Origin: Chelativorans sp. J32
Lineage (GTDB): Bacteria; Pseudomonadota; Alphaproteobacteria; Rhizobiales; Rhizobiaceae
Length of the DNA: 64,000 nt
NCBI RefSeq assembly: GCF_000518985.1
Contig: NZ_JAEQ01000001.1
Location: 186,001 to 250,000 of the forward strand
Reading direction: 5' to 3'
This document shows, piece by piece, positions 52,026 to 64,000 of the stretch. Under the pieces are notes generated by a model that was not told where the DNA came from, did no database searches, and saw only the letters and a list, made by a program, of their open reading frames with translations. The position numbers and the translations under genes are program-made. Each line of letters begins with the position of its first letter. Within the stretch, counting starts at the first letter, position 1.

Positions 52026-54311
52026 CTAGCCGCCGGCGCTGTAAGCGGCGACTGCGGCCATGTTCACAATGTCGGAGTCCTTCGCGTTCAGCGAGACGAT
52101 CTGCACCGGCTTGTTGAGGCCGACGAGCAGCGGGCCGATCACCGTCGAGCCCCCCAATTCCTGAAGCATCTTGGTGGAGATGGAGGCCGAATGGAAGGCC
52201 GGCATTACAAGAACGTTCGCCGGTCCCGAAAGGCGGCAGAACGGATATTGCTGCATGAGCCGAGGATTGAGCGCCACGTCGGCGGCCATCTCGCCGTCAT
52301 ATTCGAAATCCACCCGACGTTTGTCGAGGATCTTTACAGCCTCCTGGATGCGTTCCGAACGCTCGCCGGGTGGATGGCCGAAGGTCGAGTAGGCGAGCAT
52401 GGCGACACGCGGATCATAGCCCATGCGCCGCGCGAAGCTTGCCGCCTCTTCCGCAATATCGGCGATCTCGTTGGCATCTGGCATATCATGCACCGCCGTA
52501 TCGGCCACAATGACGGTGCGCCCACGCGCCAGCACGATCGAGGCGCCAATAACGCGATGTCCCGGCCGCGCATCGATCACGCGCCTGACGTCGTCGAGCG
52601 CGGTGGAATAATTGCGCGTTACGCCGGTGACCATGCCGTCGGCATCGCCCAGCGCCACCATGCAGGCGGCGAAATGGTTCCGGTCATTGTTGATGAGCCG
52701 CTGGCAATCACGGAAGAGATAGCCCTTCCGCTGCAGGCGTTCATAGAGATAATCGGCATAGATGCCGTTCCGGCGCGACAGCCGCGCATTGATGATTTCG
52801 ATGCCCGACCGGGAAAGATCGACGCCGGCATTGGCTGCCGTCTCGCGGATGCGCTCCTCCCGTCCGAGCAGGATCGCGGTACCGAGCCGCTGGTTCACAT
52901 AGGAAACCGCGGCCCGCATCACCTGCTCTTCCTCGCCTTCGGCGAAGACGATGCGCTTCGGCTGGCGGCGCACGCGGTCGTAAATGCGCTGGAGCGTCGA
53001 GGCGATCGGATCCCTGCGGGCGGAAAGCTCCTGCTCATAGCGCTCGAGATTCAGGATCGGGCGACGGGCGACACCTGAATCCATGGCCGCTTTGGCCACT
53101 GCCACCGGCACCGCCGTGATGAGCCGCGGGTCGAATGGTACGGGGATGATGTAATTGGGACCGTATTTCGGGCGGTTACCCTGGTAGGCAGCGGCCACAT
53201 CGTCCGGCACGTCCTGGCGTGCGAGCGCGGCGAGGGCTTCCGCCGCCGCGATCTTCATGGCGTCGTTGATCGTTGTCGCCCTTACATCGAGGGCACCGCG
53301 GAAAATGTAAGGAAAGCCCAGGACGTTGTTCACCTGGTTGGGGTAGTCGGAGCGGCCGGTCGCCATGATGGCGTCGGTGCGGATTTCCGCCACCTCCTCC
53401 GGCGTGATTTCCGGGTCGGGATTGGCCATGGCGAAAATGATGGGGTTCTTGGCCATGGACTGCACCATGGCCGGTGTCAGAGCTCCCTTGGCCGACAGGC
53501 CGAAGAAGACGTCGGCCCCCTCCACGGCTTCGGCCAAGGTGCGCTTGTCCGTCTCCACCGCGTGAGCCGACTTCCACTGGTTCATCCCCTCGGCGCGGCC
53601 CTTGTAGACCACGCCCTTGGTGTCGCAGAGAATGATGTTCTCCGGCGCAAAGCCGATGGCCTTTGCAAGCTCGATGCAGGCGATGCCCGCTGAACCTGCG
53701 CCGTTGCAGACGAGCCTGGTCGTCTTCATGTCGCGACCGGTGAGGTCCAGCGCATTGATGAGACCGGCGATCGCGATGATGGCCGTGCCATGCTGGTCGT
53801 CATGGAAAACCGGGATGTCCATGAGTTCGCGCAGGCGCGTCTCGATCATGAAGCATTCCGGCGCCTTGATGTCTTCGAGATTTATGCCGCCGAAGGAGGG
53901 ACCGAGCAGCTTCACGCAATTGACGAATTCGTCCGCGTCCTCCGTAGCCACTTCGAGATCGATCGAGTCCACGTCGGCGAAGCGCTTGAAGAGCACCGCC
54001 TTGCCCTCCATCACCGGCTTGGATGCGAGCGCGCCAAGATTTCCGAGGCCGAGAATCGCGGTGCCATTGGAGATGACCGCCACCAGATTGCCGCGCGTGG
54101 TGTAGTCGAAGGCGCGGCTTGGGTCTTCGGCGATCGCCTTCACGGGCTCGGCTACGCCTGGGGAATAAGCAAGCGAGAGGTCGCGCTGGGTTGCCATCGG
54201 CTTGGTGGGCGAGATTTCCAGCTTTCCCGGCCGGCCCATCGCATGGAATTCGAGAGCCTCCTGCGCGCTCACCGAAGGCCCCATCCTGTTGCTCTTGTCA
54301 GCTTCGCTCAT
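52026..54311 (-). CDS. maeB: malic enzyme fused to a phosphotransacetylase-like domain
   Basis: 761 residues. The malic domain (1-~430) shows [32 protein letters not shown] (metal and substrate), [15 protein letters not shown] and [11 protein letters not shown]. The C-terminal domain (~440-761) is phosphotransacetylase-like ([31 protein letters not shown]); in such fusions it is regulatory rather than a full PTA. It converts malate to pyruvate. NADP versus NAD preference (tme versus dme in Sinorhizobium) cannot be told from the motif. It is divergent from mutS. Confidence 0.93.
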   Translation of the reverse strand: MSEADKSNRMGPSVSAQEALEFHAMGRPGKLEISPTKPMATQRDLSLAYSPGVAEPVKAIAEDPSRAFDYTTRGNLVAVISNGTAILGLGNLGALASKPVMEGKAVLFKRFADVDSIDLEVATEDADEFVNCVKLLGPSFGGINLEDIKAPECFMIETRLRELMDIPVFHDDQHGTAIIAIAGLINALDLTGRDMKTTRLVCNGAGSAGIACIELAKAIGFAPENIILCDTKGVVYKGRAEGMNQWKSAHAVETDKRTLAEAVEGADVFFGLSAKGALTPAMVQSMAKNPIIFAMANPDPEITPEEVAEIRTDAIMATGRSDYPNQVNNVLGFPYIFRGALDVRATTINDAMKIAAAEALAALARQDVPDDVAAAYQGNRPKYGPNYIIPVPFDPRLITAVPVAVAKAAMDSGVARRPILNLERYEQELSARRDPIASTLQRIYDRVRRQPKRIVFAEGEEEQVMRAAVSYVNQRLGTAILLGREERIRETAANAGVDLSRSGIEIINARLSRRNGIYADYLYERLQRKGYLFRDCQRLINNDRNHFAACMVALGDADGMVTGVTRNYSTALDDVRRVIDARPGHRVIGASIVLARGRTVIVADTAVHDMPDANEIADIAEEAASFARRMGYDPRVAMLAYSTFGHPPGERSERIQEAVKILDKRRVDFEYDGEMAADVALNPRLMQQYPFCRLSGPANVLVMPAFHSASISTKMLQELGGSTVIGPLLVGLNKPVQIVSLNAKDSDIVNMAAVAAYSAGG

Positions 54312-54430
54312 TTTCCCTACCGCCTCCCACCCGGCTTCTTGTGGAGTTCTGTCGAAGACGGGTGCATAAGGCTACATTTCCGTTAGGTAAATGGCCATCC
54401 AACGCGAAACTGCTTTTTGAGGGGCGCTTC

Positions 54431-57154
54431 TTGAACGACGAAACGCCGATGCGTGCTGAGCAGGCCGCGCCGTTGCCCGCCGCCGAGGGCGCGACGCCCA
54501 TGATGCAGCAATATATCGAGATCAAGGCCGCCAACGCGGATTCCCTGCTCTTCTACCGCATGGGGGATTTTTACGAGCTCTTCTTCGAGGATGCGGAGAT
54601 AGCGAGCCGGGCCTTGGGCATCACCTTGACCAAGCGGGGCAAACATCGGGGCGAAGACATCCCCATGTGCGGCGTGCCGGTGCATGCGGCCGACGATTAT
54701 CTGCAGAAGCTGATAGGGCTGGGTCATCGCGTCGCGGTCTGCGAGCAGCTCGAAGATCCGGCCGAAGCCAAGAAGCGTGGCTACAAGGCCGTCGTCCGCC
54801 GCGACGTGATTCGGCTGGTTACGCCCGGCACCATTACCGAGGAGAAGCTGCTCGATCCCGCACAGGCCAATTATCTCATGGCCCTTGGGCGTGTGAAGGG
54901 CGGCGAGGAACAGCAGCTCGCGCTCGCCTGGATCGATATTTCCACGGGCGTGTTCCGTGTGGCCTCGACTGCTGTCGATCGGCTGCTCGCCGACATTTCC
55001 CGCATCGACCCACGCGAGCTGATCGTGGCGGAGCCCCTGTGCCACGATCCCGAGCTTCGCCCGATCTTTGACCTGTTGGGCCGGATCGTGGTGCCGCAAC
55101 CAGCGGTCTTCTTCGATTCGGCGAGCGCCGCCATGCGGCTCGCGCGCTTCTATGGCGTAGCGACCATGGACGGCTTCGGCCGGTTCTCCCGCGCCGAGCT
55201 TTCCGCCATCTCGGGTGCCGTCGCCTATGTGGAGAAGACGCAGAAGGCGGAACGTCCGCCACTGGCCGCTCCCGAGCGGGACGAGGATGGGACGAGCCTT
55301 TTCATCGACCCGTCGACGCGTGCCAATCTGGAGCTTGCGCGTACGCTTTCGGGCAGCCGCGAGGGAAGCCTCCTGAAAGCCATCGACCGGACGGTGACCG
55401 GGGCCGGCGGCAGGCTTCTGGCCGAGCGCCTCATGTCCCCCCTCACGGACCCGCTGGCGATCGGCCTGCGCCTTGATTCGGTGTCTCTTTTCCTTGACGG
55501 ACCCAATCTGCGGGACGGCCTGCGCGAGCTGCTGAAGGGCGTTCCGGATATGACGCGGGCGCTGTCGCGGCTTGCGCTGAATCGGGGTGGCCCGCGCGAT
55601 CTCGGCGCTCTTGCGACGGGGCTCGAGGCGGCTGCTGCCGTTGCCGACCTGCTTGCCGGCAAGGAACTGCCTTCCGAACTGGCAGCTTCCGTTTCCACTT
55701 TGCAGGCGCTCCCCGCGGCGCTCGTGTCCCACCTCGATCGGGCTTTGGCCGACGACCTGCCGCTCCTGAAGCGCGACGGCGGTTTCGTGCATGAGGGCTA
55801 TGATCAGGAATTGGACGAGATGCGGGCGCTGCGCGATCAGTCGCGACGCGTGATCGCCGGCATGGAGCGGGACCTGATCGAGGAAACCGGCATCCGCTCG
55901 CTCAAGATCAGGCACAACAACATTCTCGGCTACTATATCGAGGTGACAGCCAACAATTCGGGAGCGCTCACCGGCAGTGACGAAGCGAAAGCCCGCTTCA
56001 TCCACCGCCAGACCATGGCCAATGCCATGCGCTTCACCACCACCGAGCTCGCCGATCTCGAAACGAAGATTGCCAACGCCGCCGACCGGGCGCTCGCAAT
56101 CGAGCTTGCCGTCTTCGACCGGTTGGTGGAGGAGGTGGTCGCGGCATCCGAACCCTTGCGGGCGGCGGCGCAGGCACTTGCTGTACTTGATGTTTCCGCC
56201 GCACTCGCCTGCCTTGCCGAGAGCGAGGACTATTGCCGGCCGGTGGTGGACGCGAGCCTGGATTTCCACATCGAAGGGGGGCGGCATCCGGTGGTGGAGC
56301 AGGCCCTGCGCAAACAGCTTGGCGAGCCGTTTGTCGCCAATGACTGTGACCTTTCGCCTGCTGAAGGCGAGAAGGCGGGCGCCATCTGGCTTCTCACCGG
56401 CCCCAATATGGGCGGTAAATCCACATTCCTCCGCCAAAACGCCCTGATCGCCGTTCTCGCGCAAATGGGCTCGTTCGTGCCGGCGCGCTCGGCCCGCATC
56501 GGCGTGGTCGACAGACTCTTTTCCCGTGTCGGCGCATCGGACGATTTGGCGCGGGGGCGGTCGACCTTCATGGTGGAGATGGTCGAAACGGCCGCGATCC
56601 TCAACCAGGCAAGCGAGCGGTCACTGGTCATTCTTGACGAGATCGGCCGCGGCACGGCCACGTTCGACGGACTCTCAATTGCTTGGGCGGCGGTCGAATA
56701 TCTGCATGAAAAGAACCGCTGCCGCGCCCTTTTCGCCACGCATTTCCACGAGATGACCGCGCTCACCGAAAAGCTTTCGCGCCTCGTCAATGTCACGATG
56801 CGGGTGAAGGAGTTCGAGGGCGACGTGATCTTCCTGCACGAGGTGGCGCGAGGCGCGGCCGACCGCTCATACGGCATCCAGGTGGCGCGCCTTGCCGGTC
56901 TCCCGCAGGCTGTGGTGGATCGCGCGCGCGACGTGCTGCACAGGCTGGAAGAGGGAGAGACGGGAACGAAGGCGGCGCGCATTGTTGATGACCTGCCGCT
57001 TTTCTCCGCTGCCGCGATGCGACAGGAACCGCCCAAGCGAAAAACGGACGACCGGCTCAAGGGAGAGCTTGCCGCGCTCAACCCGGACGACATGACACCG
57101 CGTGAAGCGCTGGAGGCGCTTTACCATCTGAAGCGCCTTGCGGTGGAGGGGTGA
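54431..57154 (+). CDS. mutS: DNA mismatch repair protein MutS
   Basis: 907 residues. Mismatch-binding domain with [16 protein letters not shown] (Phe-x-Glu), connector and core, clamp, and ATPase: Walker A GPNMGGKS (657-664), [14 protein letters not shown], Walker [17 protein letters not shown], and the C-terminal HTH. The start is taken as the TTG at 54431 because AGGGG lies six bases ahead; an ATG at 54449 is the alternative. It is the first gene in a mutS-glnD-murJ-trpS block conserved in rhizobia. Confidence 0.94.
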   Translation: MNDETPMRAEQAAPLPAAEGATPMMQQYIEIKAANADSLLFYRMGDFYELFFEDAEIASRALGITLTKRGKHRGEDIPMCGVPVHAADDYLQKLIGLGHRVAVCEQLEDPAEAKKRGYKAVVRRDVIRLVTPGTITEEKLLDPAQANYLMALGRVKGGEEQQLALAWIDISTGVFRVASTAVDRLLADISRIDPRELIVAEPLCHDPELRPIFDLLGRIVVPQPAVFFDSASAAMRLARFYGVATMDGFGRFSRAELSAISGAVAYVEKTQKAERPPLAAPERDEDGTSLFIDPSTRANLELARTLSGSREGSLLKAIDRTVTGAGGRLLAERLMSPLTDPLAIGLRLDSVSLFLDGPNLRDGLRELLKGVPDMTRALSRLALNRGGPRDLGALATGLEAAAAVADLLAGKELPSELAASVSTLQALPAALVSHLDRALADDLPLLKRDGGFVHEGYDQELDEMRALRDQSRRVIAGMERDLIEETGIRSLKIRHNNILGYYIEVTANNSGALTGSDEAKARFIHRQTMANAMRFTTTELADLETKIANAADRALAIELAVFDRLVEEVVAASEPLRAAAQALAVLDVSAALACLAESEDYCRPVVDASLDFHIEGGRHPVVEQALRKQLGEPFVANDCDLSPAEGEKAGAIWLLTGPNMGGKSTFLRQNALIAVLAQMGSFVPARSARIGVVDRLFSRVGASDDLARGRSTFMVEMVETAAILNQASERSLVILDEIGRGTATFDGLSIAWAAVEYLHEKNRCRALFATHFHEMTALTEKLSRLVNVTMRVKEFEGDVIFLHEVARGAADRSYGIQVARLAGLPQAVVDRARDVLHRLEEGETGTKAARIVDDLPLFSAAAMRQEPPKRKTDDRLKGELAALNPDDMTPREALEALYHLKRLAVEG

Positions 57155-57176
57155 AGGGCAGAAGGAGAGAAGGCCG

Positions 57177-58145
57177 TTATTCCTCCAGGGAATCCCCCCA
57201 CGCGAGTCGCTTCGCAGCCTTGAAACCTGCGCCTTCCCGCCGGGTAACGAGCCGTTCCTCAACCTCACCCTCGGGATTGCAGAGCTTAAGCCGCACCATG
57301 CCGCTCGCCACCTTTGGCGGGGCAAGCACACGGCTTCTGCGCGCGGAGCTTGGAAGGCGTGAGGCGGCGATATAAACGAATTTCTCGTCCTCCCACGGCA
57401 CCTCCCCACCCTTGGCCAGGCGGTGTATCCGGGAGCGTGCGACGCGGCGGGAGAAGTGGCACCAGTCGGGCTCAACAATCGGGCAGGTGATCTGGTGCAC
57501 GCAAGGCGCCATGATATGCGCGCCGGCTTCGATCAATTCCCGCCTTGCTTTCAAAATGCGCTGCCATCCTGCGGGTGTGCCCGGCTCCACGATCAGCAGC
57601 ACCTCTTTGGTCAGTGCCCATAACCGACCAATCAGGGCTTCGGCGGTTGCCGGCTCGAGCTCGTCCAGCACGTAGCAGAGCGTGACGAGATCGGCCGGCT
57701 CGATCCCGGGAAGGCCTCCTTCAATCTTCATATCGCGCCAGGAGAGCCGCGTCGGCCCGATCTCCTGCGCCAGACTTTCGCCCACCTGCCGCATCGCCTC
57801 GCTCGCCTCGATAAGAATGGCCTCTTCGATTTGCGGCCATTCTTCCAAAGCCGCCCAGAGGGCGGTTCCCGGTCCGGCGCCCACATCCATCAGCGTTCGG
57901 GGCGCATCTCCCGCGTTAAGCTCGGCCACATCGCTGATGGCGCGGCGAATGGCAGCGTAGGTGGCGGGCAGGCGCGCCGCCAGGTAAGCCTTCGCCGCGA
58001 TCATTTCCCCCACATGCAAGCGCCCATCGCGGGTCTCGCTGCGATAGCGGCGGGAAAGCTGGTTCGCCGCGGCTTGGAGGGCGGGGAGCGGTGTGCCTTC
58101 CAGCATCTTGTCGACGGCCTGGCGCAGCCTTGGGGGAAGTTCCAT
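57177..58145 (-). CDS. Rsm22-like ribosomal small-subunit methyltransferase
   Basis: 322 residues of the mitochondrial Rsm22-related SAM fold (PF09243): GMPL-like start [20 protein letters not shown] loop [59 protein letters not shown], and cysteines in [10 protein letters not shown] followed by WCHFSRR. The bacterial role is not established; rRNA methylation or assembly is presumed. The ATG at 58145 is chosen over a longer start. Antiparallel to its neighbours mutS and glnD. Confidence 0.85.
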   Translation of the reverse strand: MELPPRLRQAVDKMLEGTPLPALQAAANQLSRRYRSETRDGRLHVGEMIAAKAYLAARLPATYAAIRRAISDVAELNAGDAPRTLMDVGAGPGTALWAALEEWPQIEEAILIEASEAMRQVGESLAQEIGPTRLSWRDMKIEGGLPGIEPADLVTLCYVLDELEPATAEALIGRLWALTKEVLLIVEPGTPAGWQRILKARRELIEAGAHIMAPCVHQITCPIVEPDWCHFSRRVARSRIHRLAKGGEVPWEDEKFVYIAASRLPSSARRSRVLAPPKVASGMVRLKLCNPEGEVEERLVTRREGAGFKAAKRLAWGDSLEE

Positions 58146-58261
58146 ATCTGAAGCGGTCTCCTGAAAGGGCCGCCAATAGTCGCTGCCCTTGGCCGGTGCA
58201 AGTCGCCGTTCCGTGTCGAACGGAAACGCGTTATATAGCCTCACCCCACAGCGGAAACGGA

Positions 58262-61069
58262 ATGGCCAAGGTTCCTCTGAAACTCGATCAGATCATTGAC
58301 CCTGCACGCTTGCAGGCGGAGCTCGATATCATCGCAGCCGAAGGCAATCCGGCAGCGGCCGAAACGCGCGGCCAGGTGATGAAGCTCCTGAAAGCCCGCC
58401 TCGCCGAGGGCAGGAAGACTGCCGAGAGGATGCTGGGAGAAGATGGCAGCGGAACGGCCTGTGCTGCCCGCCTCTCGCATCTCATGGATGAGATCGTCTG
58501 CGCCCTCAATGATTTTGCGGCAAACCACGTTTACCCGATGAGGAACCCTTCTGTGGCCGAACGGATGGCCGTTGTGGCCGTCGGCGGCTACGGCCGCGGC
58601 ACGCTGGCGCCGGGATCGGATATCGACCTCCTTTTCCTCCTCCCGTATAAGCAGACGCCTTGGGGCGAGCAGATCGCCGAATATATGCTCTATATGTTCT
58701 GGGACCTTGGCCTGAAGGTGGGGCATGCCACGCGAAACGTGGACGAGTGCATCCGCCAGGCCCGTTCCGACATGACCATCCGCACTGCCATGCTCGAGGC
58801 GCGCTTCATCTGTGGTGACGACGCGCTCTTTGCTGACCTGATCGCCCGGTTCGACCAGGAGATCGTGAAGGACACGGGCGCGGAATTCATCCAGGCCAAG
58901 CTCGCCGAGCGCGATGCGCGCCACGCCAAGGGCGGGGAGAGCCGCTATGTGGTCGAGCCGAATGTGAAGGACGGCAAGGGCGGCCTGCGTGACCTGCACA
59001 CGCTGTTCTGGATCGGCAAATATTACTACCGCGTGCGCGAGGCCGAGGAACTGGTGGAGAAGGGGGTCTTCACTCGCAACGAATACAGGCAGTTCGCCAA
59101 GGCCGAGGATTTCCTGTGGGCGGTGCGCTGTCACATGCACTTCCTGACCGGCAAGGCGGAAGAGCGGCTTCATTTCGACATCCAGCGCGATATCGCCGAA
59201 CGGCTCGGTTACAAAAGTCATCCGGGCATGTCAGCGGTGGAGCGCTTCATGAAGCACTACTTCCTGACCGCCAAGACGGTCGGCGATCTCACCCGCATCT
59301 TCTGCGCTGCCCTGGAGGAGGAACAGGCGAAGCATGTACCTGGCTTCAACCGGATTTTGCCCACCTTCTCGCGCCGCAAGCGCAAGCTCGCCGGCACCAG
59401 CGATTTCATCATCGACAATCACCGCATCAATGTGGCGGACGAAGGCGTGTTCGAGCGCGATCCGGTGAACATGCTCCGGCTCTTCTGGTTCGCGGACCGG
59501 CACGGGCTTGAATATCACCCGGACGCTCTGAAGCTGCTCACGCGCTCGCTCCACCTGATCGATCGCGATTTGCGCCGGAACAAGGAGGCGAACCGCCTCT
59601 TTATGGACCTGCTTACCTCCAACCGCGATCCCGAGCTCAATATGCGCCGCATGAACGAGGCAGGCGTGCTCGGAAAGCTCATCCCCGATTTCAACAAGGT
59701 CGTGGCGATGATGCAGTTCTCCATGTATCACCACTATACGGTCGACGAGCATCTGATCCGCTGCATCGGGGTTCTGGCCGAGATCGAGCACGGTGACAGC
59801 GAACGGATTCATCCGCTCACCCATTCGATCATGCCGAGCCTCAAGCCCTGGAGGGCCGTCCTCTATACGGCTCTCCTCTTCCACGACATTGCCAAAGGCA
59901 GGCCGGAGGAGCATTCGGAGGCAGGCGCGCGCATTGCCCGCCGGCTCTGCCCGCATATGGGCTTCGATGCTGCGGAGACCGAAATGGTCTCGTGGCTTGT
60001 CGAACAGCACCTCACAATGTCCATGACGGCGCAAACGCGCGACCTCAACGACCGCAAGACCATCCAGGACTTCGCCGATATCGTGCAGTCGGTCGATCGG
60101 CTGAAGCTGCTCCTGGTGGTCACCGTCTGCGATATCCGCGGTGTGGGCCCTGGTGTGTGGAACGGCTGGAAGGGCCAGCTCCTGCGCACCCTCTATTACG
60201 AGACCGAGCTGTTGCTCACCGGCGGCTTTTCCGAAGGCTCGCGCGAGACCCGGGCAAACCAGGCCCGAACCGTCATGGCAGAGGGGCTTCAAGCCGCCGG
60301 CTGGGACGAGCCGAAGGCGCGCCACTATATCGGGCTGCATTACGAGAATTACCTGCTCGCCGTCGATGCAGAGGATCAGGTGCGCCACGCCGAGTTCATC
60401 CGCGCTGCTGATCGCGGTGGAAAGGCGCTTTCCACCATGGTCAAACCGCATGCGTTCGAGGCGGTTACGGAGATCACCGTGCTGGCGCCGGACCATCCGC
60501 GCCTGCTCTCGGTGATTGCCGGTGCATGTGCGGCGGCAGGGGCGAACATCGTCGATGCGCAGATCTTCACGACGACCGACGGCCGGGCGCTCGACACGAT
60601 CCTGATCAGTCGCGAATTCGATATGGACGAGGATGAATTGCGGCGGGCGCAGCGGGTTGGCCGCCTCATCGAGGATGTGCTGTCCGGGCAGGCCTATCTC
60701 CCCGAGGTGATCGAGAAGCGCACGAAGCCGCGCCGCGGTTCGAAGGCCTTCCGCATCGAGCCGCGGGCGGAAATCCGCAATACGCTTTCAAACCGCTTCT
60801 CGGTGGTGGAGATAGAGTGTCTTGACCGGCCGGGCCTCTTGTCGGAGGTCACCAGCGTCCTCTCGGACCTCTCCCTCGACATCGCTTCCGCCCATATCAC
60901 CACCTTCGGAGAGAAAGTGATCGACACCTTCTATGTGACGGACCTGACCGGCTCCAAGATCGAGAATCCCGACCGGTTGGACACGATCCGGCGTCAACTC
61001 ATCGAGACGATCGAGAACGGGCCTTCCCGGCGCAATCATCGCAGCAAGTCCAAGACGGTGGCGGCATGA
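58262..61069 (+). CDS. glnD: [protein-PII] uridylyltransferase/uridylyl-removing enzyme
   Basis: 935 residues. The nucleotidyltransferase core carries [20 protein letters not shown]; the HD uridylyl-removing domain has [12 protein letters not shown] and [20 protein letters not shown]; two ACT domains follow ([20 protein letters not shown] and [20 protein letters not shown]). It senses glutamine and modifies PII proteins, controlling nitrogen metabolism. The family starts at [14 protein letters not shown], here the ATG at 58262. Confidence 0.95.
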   Translation: MAKVPLKLDQIIDPARLQAELDIIAAEGNPAAAETRGQVMKLLKARLAEGRKTAERMLGEDGSGTACAARLSHLMDEIVCALNDFAANHVYPMRNPSVAERMAVVAVGGYGRGTLAPGSDIDLLFLLPYKQTPWGEQIAEYMLYMFWDLGLKVGHATRNVDECIRQARSDMTIRTAMLEARFICGDDALFADLIARFDQEIVKDTGAEFIQAKLAERDARHAKGGESRYVVEPNVKDGKGGLRDLHTLFWIGKYYYRVREAEELVEKGVFTRNEYRQFAKAEDFLWAVRCHMHFLTGKAEERLHFDIQRDIAERLGYKSHPGMSAVERFMKHYFLTAKTVGDLTRIFCAALEEEQAKHVPGFNRILPTFSRRKRKLAGTSDFIIDNHRINVADEGVFERDPVNMLRLFWFADRHGLEYHPDALKLLTRSLHLIDRDLRRNKEANRLFMDLLTSNRDPELNMRRMNEAGVLGKLIPDFNKVVAMMQFSMYHHYTVDEHLIRCIGVLAEIEHGDSERIHPLTHSIMPSLKPWRAVLYTALLFHDIAKGRPEEHSEAGARIARRLCPHMGFDAAETEMVSWLVEQHLTMSMTAQTRDLNDRKTIQDFADIVQSVDRLKLLLVVTVCDIRGVGPGVWNGWKGQLLRTLYYETELLLTGGFSEGSRETRANQARTVMAEGLQAAGWDEPKARHYIGLHYENYLLAVDAEDQVRHAEFIRAADRGGKALSTMVKPHAFEAVTEITVLAPDHPRLLSVIAGACAAAGANIVDAQIFTTTDGRALDTILISREFDMDEDELRRAQRVGRLIEDVLSGQAYLPEVIEKRTKPRRGSKAFRIEPRAEIRNTLSNRFSVVEIECLDRPGLLSEVTSVLSDLSLDIASAHITTFGEKVIDTFYVTDLTGSKIENPDRLDTIRRQLIETIENGPSRRNHRSKSKTVAA

Positions 61070-61127
61070 TGGTGGAAGGATGGTCGCCTAGAGGTCTCCT
61101 CGTTCTAAACTGCATGACCTCCCGCCC

Positions 61128-62717
61128 ATGAGCCTCGTCGCGAAATTCGCCAGCGTCGGCAGCGCCACCATGGCCAGCCGCATCCTGGGCTTCGCGCGCG
61201 AGGCGCTGATCGCTGCAGCCCTTGGTGCCGGGCCCGTCACCGATGCCTTTTACGCAGCCTTCCGCTTTCCAAATCTTTTCCGCCGCCTTTTCGCGGAAGG
61301 AGCATTCAACACCGCTTTCATTCCTCTCTTCGCCAAGGAGATGGAGGGCGGCGGAATGGAAGCAGCGCGCCGGTTCGGCGAGGACGTGCTGGCGGTGTTG
61401 CTTGCGGCGCTTATCGCGCTTTCCGCGCTTGCCATGATCTTCATGCCCTTACTGGTGGGCACGATCGTTGCTCCGGGCTTTGCGGACCTGCCGGAGAAAT
61501 TCGATATCACGGTGGCCATGACCCGCATCATGTTCCCCTATCTTACCTGCATGTCGCTGGTGGCGATGCTTTCGGGCATCCTGAACTCCATGCGGAAGTT
61601 CTTTCTCGCGGCGCTCGTGCCGGTTCTGCTCAACGTTATTCTGATCGCAGTGCTCCTGGTCGGTATCTTCGGATCGTTGTCGGAACAGGAAGCGGGCCTG
61701 CTGCTCGCCTGGGGCGTGTTTTTCTCGGGTCTTGCCCAACTCGCGATCCTGATGGTGGCCGTGCGCCGGTCGGGATTTTCCATGCGCCTGCGCATGCCGC
61801 GCCTCACGCCCGCCGTCTCCCGCCTCCTCGTCCTGATGGGACCCGCGCTGCTGACCGGCGGCATCATGCAGGTAAATCTTCTGGTAGGGCAGATCATCGC
61901 CTCGACCGAAGACAATGCGATCTCCCTCCTCAATTTCGCCGACCGCATCAATCAGCTCCCGCTGGGCGTCATCGGGGTGGCGGTGGGCGTCGTGCTTTTG
62001 CCGGAGCTTTCGCGCTCCCTCAAAGCCGGCAATCATGCCGATGCCCAGCATCTTCAGAACCGCTCGCTGGAATTTGCGCTGGGTCTCACGGTGCCAGCTG
62101 CAGTGGGACTTATGGTTCTGCCCGGCCCGATTGTCAGCCTGCTTTACGAGCGCGGCGAATTCACCGCGCTGGACACGCAAATGACGGCAGCAGCGCTTGC
62201 GGCCTTTGCCTCGGGCCTGCCCGCCTATGTTCTGATCAAGGTCTTCCAGCCCGGTTATTTCGCCCGGGAGGACATGAAGACGCCCATGTGGTTCTCTCTC
62301 GCGTCGGTGGTCGCCAATATCGGACTGAGCCTGATGATGTTTCCGCTTTACGGCCATGTGGCCATAGCGCTCGCGACCTCCCTTTCCTCGTGGCTCAACG
62401 TGGTGCTGCTTGCGGGCGTGCTATGGTCCCGAAACGATTTCCGCCCTTCTGCCGTCACCTGGCGCCGCATCGCCATGATCGTGTTCGCGAGTGCCGTCAT
62501 GGGCGCGGTCGCACACGGCCTCGAGATCGCATTTGAGGGTTCGCTTTTGGAAGCATCCGCGGCGATCCGCGCGGTCGGCGTGTTCGCGATCATCGCCGTT
62601 TCTGGCGCGGTTTATCTCGCGCTTGCCGTGATGACCGGCGGGGTAGACCGGGCGGAACTCTCATCCGCCCTGAGGCGCCGTCGCCGCCGCGAACAGCCCG
62701 CAGCGCAGCAAGGTTGA
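61128..62717 (+). CDS. murJ: lipid II flippase MurJ
   Basis: 529 residues, about 14 transmembrane helices, opening with FASVGSATMASRILGFAREA, then DAFYAAFRFPNLFRRLFAEG and AFNTAFIPLFAKE (the MurJ signature), and NFADRINQLPLGVIGVAVG. It flips lipid II across the inner membrane for peptidoglycan synthesis. A basic C-terminal tail follows (RRRRREQPAAQQG). Located 58 bases after glnD. Confidence 0.95.
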   Translation: MSLVAKFASVGSATMASRILGFAREALIAAALGAGPVTDAFYAAFRFPNLFRRLFAEGAFNTAFIPLFAKEMEGGGMEAARRFGEDVLAVLLAALIALSALAMIFMPLLVGTIVAPGFADLPEKFDITVAMTRIMFPYLTCMSLVAMLSGILNSMRKFFLAALVPVLLNVILIAVLLVGIFGSLSEQEAGLLLAWGVFFSGLAQLAILMVAVRRSGFSMRLRMPRLTPAVSRLLVLMGPALLTGGIMQVNLLVGQIIASTEDNAISLLNFADRINQLPLGVIGVAVGVVLLPELSRSLKAGNHADAQHLQNRSLEFALGLTVPAAVGLMVLPGPIVSLLYERGEFTALDTQMTAAALAAFASGLPAYVLIKVFQPGYFAREDMKTPMWFSLASVVANIGLSLMMFPLYGHVAIALATSLSSWLNVVLLAGVLWSRNDFRPSAVTWRRIAMIVFASAVMGAVAHGLEIAFEGSLLEASAAIRAVGVFAIIAVSGAVYLALAVMTGGVDRAELSSALRRRRRREQPAAQQG

Positions 62718-62805
62718 TTGGCTTGGGACTTGATTGCCTTTTTCCGCTCGTTCATAAGCGCCACGGTTTAAAAGCCCCCGCTAGGGGCGGTTTCAGGGTG
62801 TTCCC

Positions 62806-63873
62806 ATGAGTGAATTCAAGCAGCTCGTTTTTTCCGGAGTACAGCCGACCGGGAATCTCCATCTCGGTAATTATCTGGGTGCATTGCAGAAATTCGTCGC
62901 GCTTCAGGACACTTATGAATGCATCTACTGCGTCGTGGACATGCATTCGCTCACGGCCACGCTGGTCCACGATGATCTCGTTGAGCAGACCCGGGGTATT
63001 GCCGCGGCCTATCTCGCCTGTGGCCTCGATCCGAAGAAGAACATCATTTTCAACCAGGCCCGCGTACCGCAGCATGCGGAGCTTGCCTGGATCTTCAACT
63101 GTGTCGCCCGCATCGGTTGGATGAACCGGATGACGCAGTTCAAGGACAAGGCCGGCAAGGATCGGGAGAATGCGTCGCTAGGTCTGCTGGCCTATCCGAG
63201 CCTGATGGCCGCCGACATCCTTCTTTATCGCGCCACCCATGTGCCGGTGGGCGAAGACCAGAAGCAGCATCTGGAACTGACCCGCGATATCGCCCAGAAG
63301 TTCAACAACGACTTTTCCGAGAAGATCGCCAATCTCGGCTATGGCGTCGAGATGATGGTCGGCGAGGAGCAGGTGAACGGCTTCTTCCCGCTTACCGAAC
63401 CGCTGATCGAAGGACCCGCACCGCGCGTGATGAGCCTGCGCGACGGCTCCAAGAAGATGTCGAAATCCGACCCGTCGGATCTCTCGCGTATCAATCTCCT
63501 GGACGACGCCGATACGATTGCGCGCAAGATCAAGAAGGCCAAAACCGATCCAGCGCCGCTGCCCGGCGATGTGGAAGGCCTGGCCGGGCGGCCCGAGGCC
63601 GACAATCTGGTCGGCATCTATGCGGCTCTCGCCGGCGTCTCACGCGAAAATGTGATCGAGGAATTCGGCGGACGTCAGTTCTCCGAGTTCAAACCCGCTC
63701 TGGCGGATCTTGCCGTGGAAAAGCTCGCCCCGATCGGCGAGGAGATGCGCCGCCTCAAGGCCGATCCGGCCTATATCGACAGCGTCCTCCGGGATGGCGG
63801 CGAACGCGCATCCGTCAAGGCGGAAGCGACCATGAAGCAGGTGCATGAGATCGTCGGCCTGCTCGCGAACTGA
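62806..63873 (+). CDS. trpS: tryptophanyl-tRNA synthetase
   Basis: 355 residues of class I: HIGH-like PTGNLHLGN (14-22), DMHSLT, and KMSKS as KKMSKS (216-221), with TWRS features [19 protein letters not shown]. It charges tRNA-Trp. No T-box or other leader is seen; a short GCCCC/GGGGC stem (62774-62788) precedes the start. It follows murJ by 88 bases. Confidence 0.96.
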   Translation: MSEFKQLVFSGVQPTGNLHLGNYLGALQKFVALQDTYECIYCVVDMHSLTATLVHDDLVEQTRGIAAAYLACGLDPKKNIIFNQARVPQHAELAWIFNCVARIGWMNRMTQFKDKAGKDRENASLGLLAYPSLMAADILLYRATHVPVGEDQKQHLELTRDIAQKFNNDFSEKIANLGYGVEMMVGEEQVNGFFPLTEPLIEGPAPRVMSLRDGSKKMSKSDPSDLSRINLLDDADTIARKIKKAKTDPAPLPGDVEGLAGRPEADNLVGIYAALAGVSRENVIEEFGGRQFSEFKPALADLAVEKLAPIGEEMRRLKADPAYIDSVLRDGGERASVKAEATMKQVHEIVGLLAN

Positions 63874-63960
63874 TCCGTCGCAACTCTCCAGCTTGCCGCC
63901 CGCCACGCTCAGTGGCAGATTGCACCGCGGGCGGCAGCCCCCGTGCAAGAAGGGACATGC

Positions 63961-64000
63961 ATGGTATCAAAACGGTTGAGCCGGGAAGCCGGCCATAAAC
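63961..64000 (+). CDS. start of a probable universal stress protein (UspA family), cut by the window end
   Basis: Only 13 codons are in the window: ATG at 63961, then VSKRLSREAGHK. GAAGGGA lies just ahead. Rhizobial UspA proteins encoded downstream of trpS typically start with a similar KRLSREEGHRRKF, so this is very likely the same gene. The identification rests on a short stretch and on synteny. Confidence 0.5.
   Translation, partial: MVSKRLSREAGHK

Noticed and set aside
51433-52029. 198-codon plus-strand frame opposite the EamA gene
   Set aside because: Asp/Glu/Gly-rich shadow of a hydrophobic protein; the minus strand encodes an evident EamA domain and the 42-aa microprotein.
54383-56464. 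693-codon open frame antisense to mutS
   Set aside because: Its composition follows the complement of mutS codons (rich in Arg, Gly, His, Gln), it has no domain pattern, and mutS is intact in the other strand.

Overview
The window reads as one contiguous, GC-rich alphaproteobacterial chromosome segment, most likely from Hyphomicrobiales (Rhizobiales) and perhaps close to the Phyllobacteriaceae. The signs are: an hrcA-grpE pair next to rph/rdgB/hemW, the block maeB(malic enzyme-PTA)-mutS-glnD-murJ-trpS, a cysG-DUF2849-cysI-cysH-DUF934 sulfite operon, an fdsGBA-fdhD-fdsD formate dehydrogenase operon, a Tad/Cpa pilus locus, and a cysteine-free Mrp/NBP35 ATPase. This placement is inferred from gene content; no 16S rRNA is present. 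Nearly every base is coding. I saw no insertion sequence, prophage, CRISPR array, tRNA or rRNA.

Layout. 1-5.9 kb: the tail of a GGDEF-EAL protein, small stress or unknown genes, a PBP1A-type peptidoglycan synthase, an SDR oxidoreductase and a 'host attachment' protein. 6.0-10.7 kb: assimilatory sulfate reduction, with siroheme synthase, sulfite reductase, APS/PAPS reductase and two accessory DUF proteins in one overlapping operon behind a structured leader. 10.9-11.5 kb: rpsU (TTG start), a bidirectional terminator and a small convergent ORF. 11.7-19.6 kb: cpaBCDEF-tadBC, the secretion machine for Flp/Tad pili; pilin and prepilin peptidase genes are not here. 19.7-24.1 kb: a zinc-acquisition locus with znuC-znuB-zur diverging from znuA and an AztD-like periplasmic zinc chaperone. 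Three Zur-type inverted repeats tie both arms together. 24.2-29.6 kb: CsbD, a cytochrome P450, yraN, rsmI, an LpoA-like lipoprotein and hemW. 29.6-33.7 kb: rdgB, VOC and rph diverging from hrcA-ABM-grpE.

33.8-39.6 kb holds a TRIC-type channel, adenosine kinase, an EI24/CysZ-like membrane protein, FucU mutarotase, two aldo/keto reductases and a HAD hydrolase. 39.6-46.6 kb is the NAD-dependent molybdenum formate dehydrogenase operon with its LysR regulator; a palindromic ATAG-N7-CTAT site lies just upstream of fdsG. 46.8-52.0 kb holds Mrp, then an EEP-family, UPF0104-family and phospholipase D trio that matches the E. coli ybhP/ybhN/clsB set, a 42-aa membrane microprotein and an EamA transporter. 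52.0-64 kb is the maeB, mutS, Rsm22-like, glnD, murJ, trpS block, ending in the first codons of a probable universal stress protein.

I did not find an obviously new multi-gene system. The most interesting points are the three-operator zinc locus with an AztD-type chaperone and a His-rich tail on the ZnuC ATPase, the cysteine-free Mrp, the structured leader of the sulfite operon, the LysR palindrome before the formate dehydrogenase, several small unannotated ORFs, and a repeated use of shared 4-nt palindromic stop codons between convergent genes.
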